Source: an uncultured Eubacterium sp.
GTDB taxonomy: Bacteria > Bacillota > Clostridia > Lachnospirales > Lachnospiraceae
DNA length: 6,997 bases
Reading direction: 5' to 3'
Assembly (NCBI GenBank): GCA_946611445.1
Contig: CAMODP010000094.1
Coordinates: 1 to 6,997, forward strand
How positions within the stretch are numbered: position 1 is the first letter of the stretch; every line of letters starts with the position of its first letter. Below, one piece after another: positions 6,572 through 6,997 of this stretch. The position numbers and the translations under genes are program-made. The notes under the pieces are model-generated. The model was not told where the DNA came from, ran no database searches, and worked only from the letters and a program-made list of their open reading frames with translations.

Positions 6572-6997
6572 TCAGTTCTGCTTTCCGCTGTTCTCGCGCA
6601 CTTCTCCCGGTTTATAATATCTCGCCGCGGCATCAAAGGCCCGTATCAGGTCTCCTCTGGCCGTGCCGCCCCGGACTGCGGCCATGGTTCTGGCGGACAC
6701 AAACTTCTCCAGCTTTTCCATGTACTCCTCACTGGTGATGGTCCCCTCAGCCACATAGGTCAGGCCCTTCTCCCAGCTTGCGGTCAGATCCGGGTTCAGC
6801 ATCTGCTTCATGGAGGCAAATACCACCTCGTAGACCATTTCCCCGAGGAAGGACGGGGTGATGACCTGGGTCTTCTTGTTGAGCATCAGATATCTGATAT
6901 TTACCAGCTTCTTCAGGATATCCGCCCGGGTGGCGCTGGTGCCGATGCCGCTGCCCTTGATCTGAGCCCGCAGCTCCTCATCCTCGATGAGCTGTCC
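6572..6997 (-). CDS. topB: DNA topoisomerase III (type IA), C-terminal fragment
   Basis: Only the last 141 codons are inside the window; the frame is open to the right edge. The fragment starts in the segment that holds the TopB signature GSGIGTSATRADILKKL, where the GIGTxATRA arginine region contacts DNA near the active site. LNKKTQVITPSFLGEMVYEV and LNPDLTASWEKGL follow, as in the closing part of the type IA core. The protein ends shortly afterwards with FDAAARYYKPG and a polar tail, and has no C-terminal zinc fingers, as is usual for TopB and unlike TopA. The enzyme relaxes and decatenates DNA by single-strand passage; its active-site Tyr lies outside the window. TopB-like enzymes occur both in Clostridia chromosomes and on conjugative elements, and this fragment alone cannot say which. 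The ROK gene follows within 38 bp and may be cotranscribed. Confidence 0.9.
   Translation of the reverse strand, partial: GQLIEDEELRAQIKGSGIGTSATRADILKKLVNIRYLMLNKKTQVITPSFLGEMVYEVVFASMKQMLNPDLTASWEKGLTYVAEGTITSEEYMEKLEKFVSARTMAAVRGGTARGDLIRAFDAAARYYKPGEVRENSGKQN

Noticed and set aside
5595..6617. 340-codon plus-strand open frame
   Set aside because: It lies antisense to the complete ROK gene, whose motifs and ribosome binding site are clear. The plus-strand protein has no recognisable motif and its composition is what GC-rich third positions on the other strand produce.

Overview
The window suggests a moderately GC-rich Clostridia (Firmicutes) chromosome, probably Lachnospiraceae-like. The evidence is strong AGGAGG-type ribosome binding sites, tight same-strand gene packing, a lipoprotein signal peptide, a TTG start, and protein styles common in that group (zinc-ribbon/transmembrane proteins, a zinc-less ROK kinase, a GNAT of the 'QWG...RIDTHxDN' type). 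The species assignment is inference. No tRNA, rRNA, CRISPR array, transposase or integrase is visible.

All six genes lie on the minus strand, so the window reads right to left. The first block (6997 to 5009) is the C-terminal end of a type IA topoisomerase (TopB-like), a ROK-family sugar kinase-like protein and a GNAT N-acetyltransferase. The gaps are 38 and 76 bp, and the ROK and GNAT genes each have a good Shine-Dalgarno. The block closes with a perfect 15-bp stem hairpin (4936-4968). A small imperfect tandem duplication sits across the ROK stop codon.

The second block (4826 to 1) looks like a separate operon that may start from a promoter overlapping the terminator. Its first gene encodes a secreted lipoprotein of the thermolysin (M4) metalloprotease family, with HEYTH, GAINE and GGVHINSG motifs and a long acidic/Gly/Ser linker after the lipid anchor. 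After 14 bp comes a zinc-ribbon membrane protein with a Pro/Ala spacer, one transmembrane helix and two large extracellular domains. After another 52 bp comes a second zinc-ribbon protein. It starts with TTG, has no obvious membrane helix near its N-terminus and runs off the left edge.

The unusual part is this second block: a surface-anchored M4 protease cotranscribed with two zinc-ribbon proteins, whose non-zinc portions look related to each other (possibly PsbP/DcrB-like folds). I do not recognise it as a described system. A shared role in envelope proteolysis or sensing is an inference from gene order. There is no stretch over 300 bp without a gene; the longest gap is 4827-5008.
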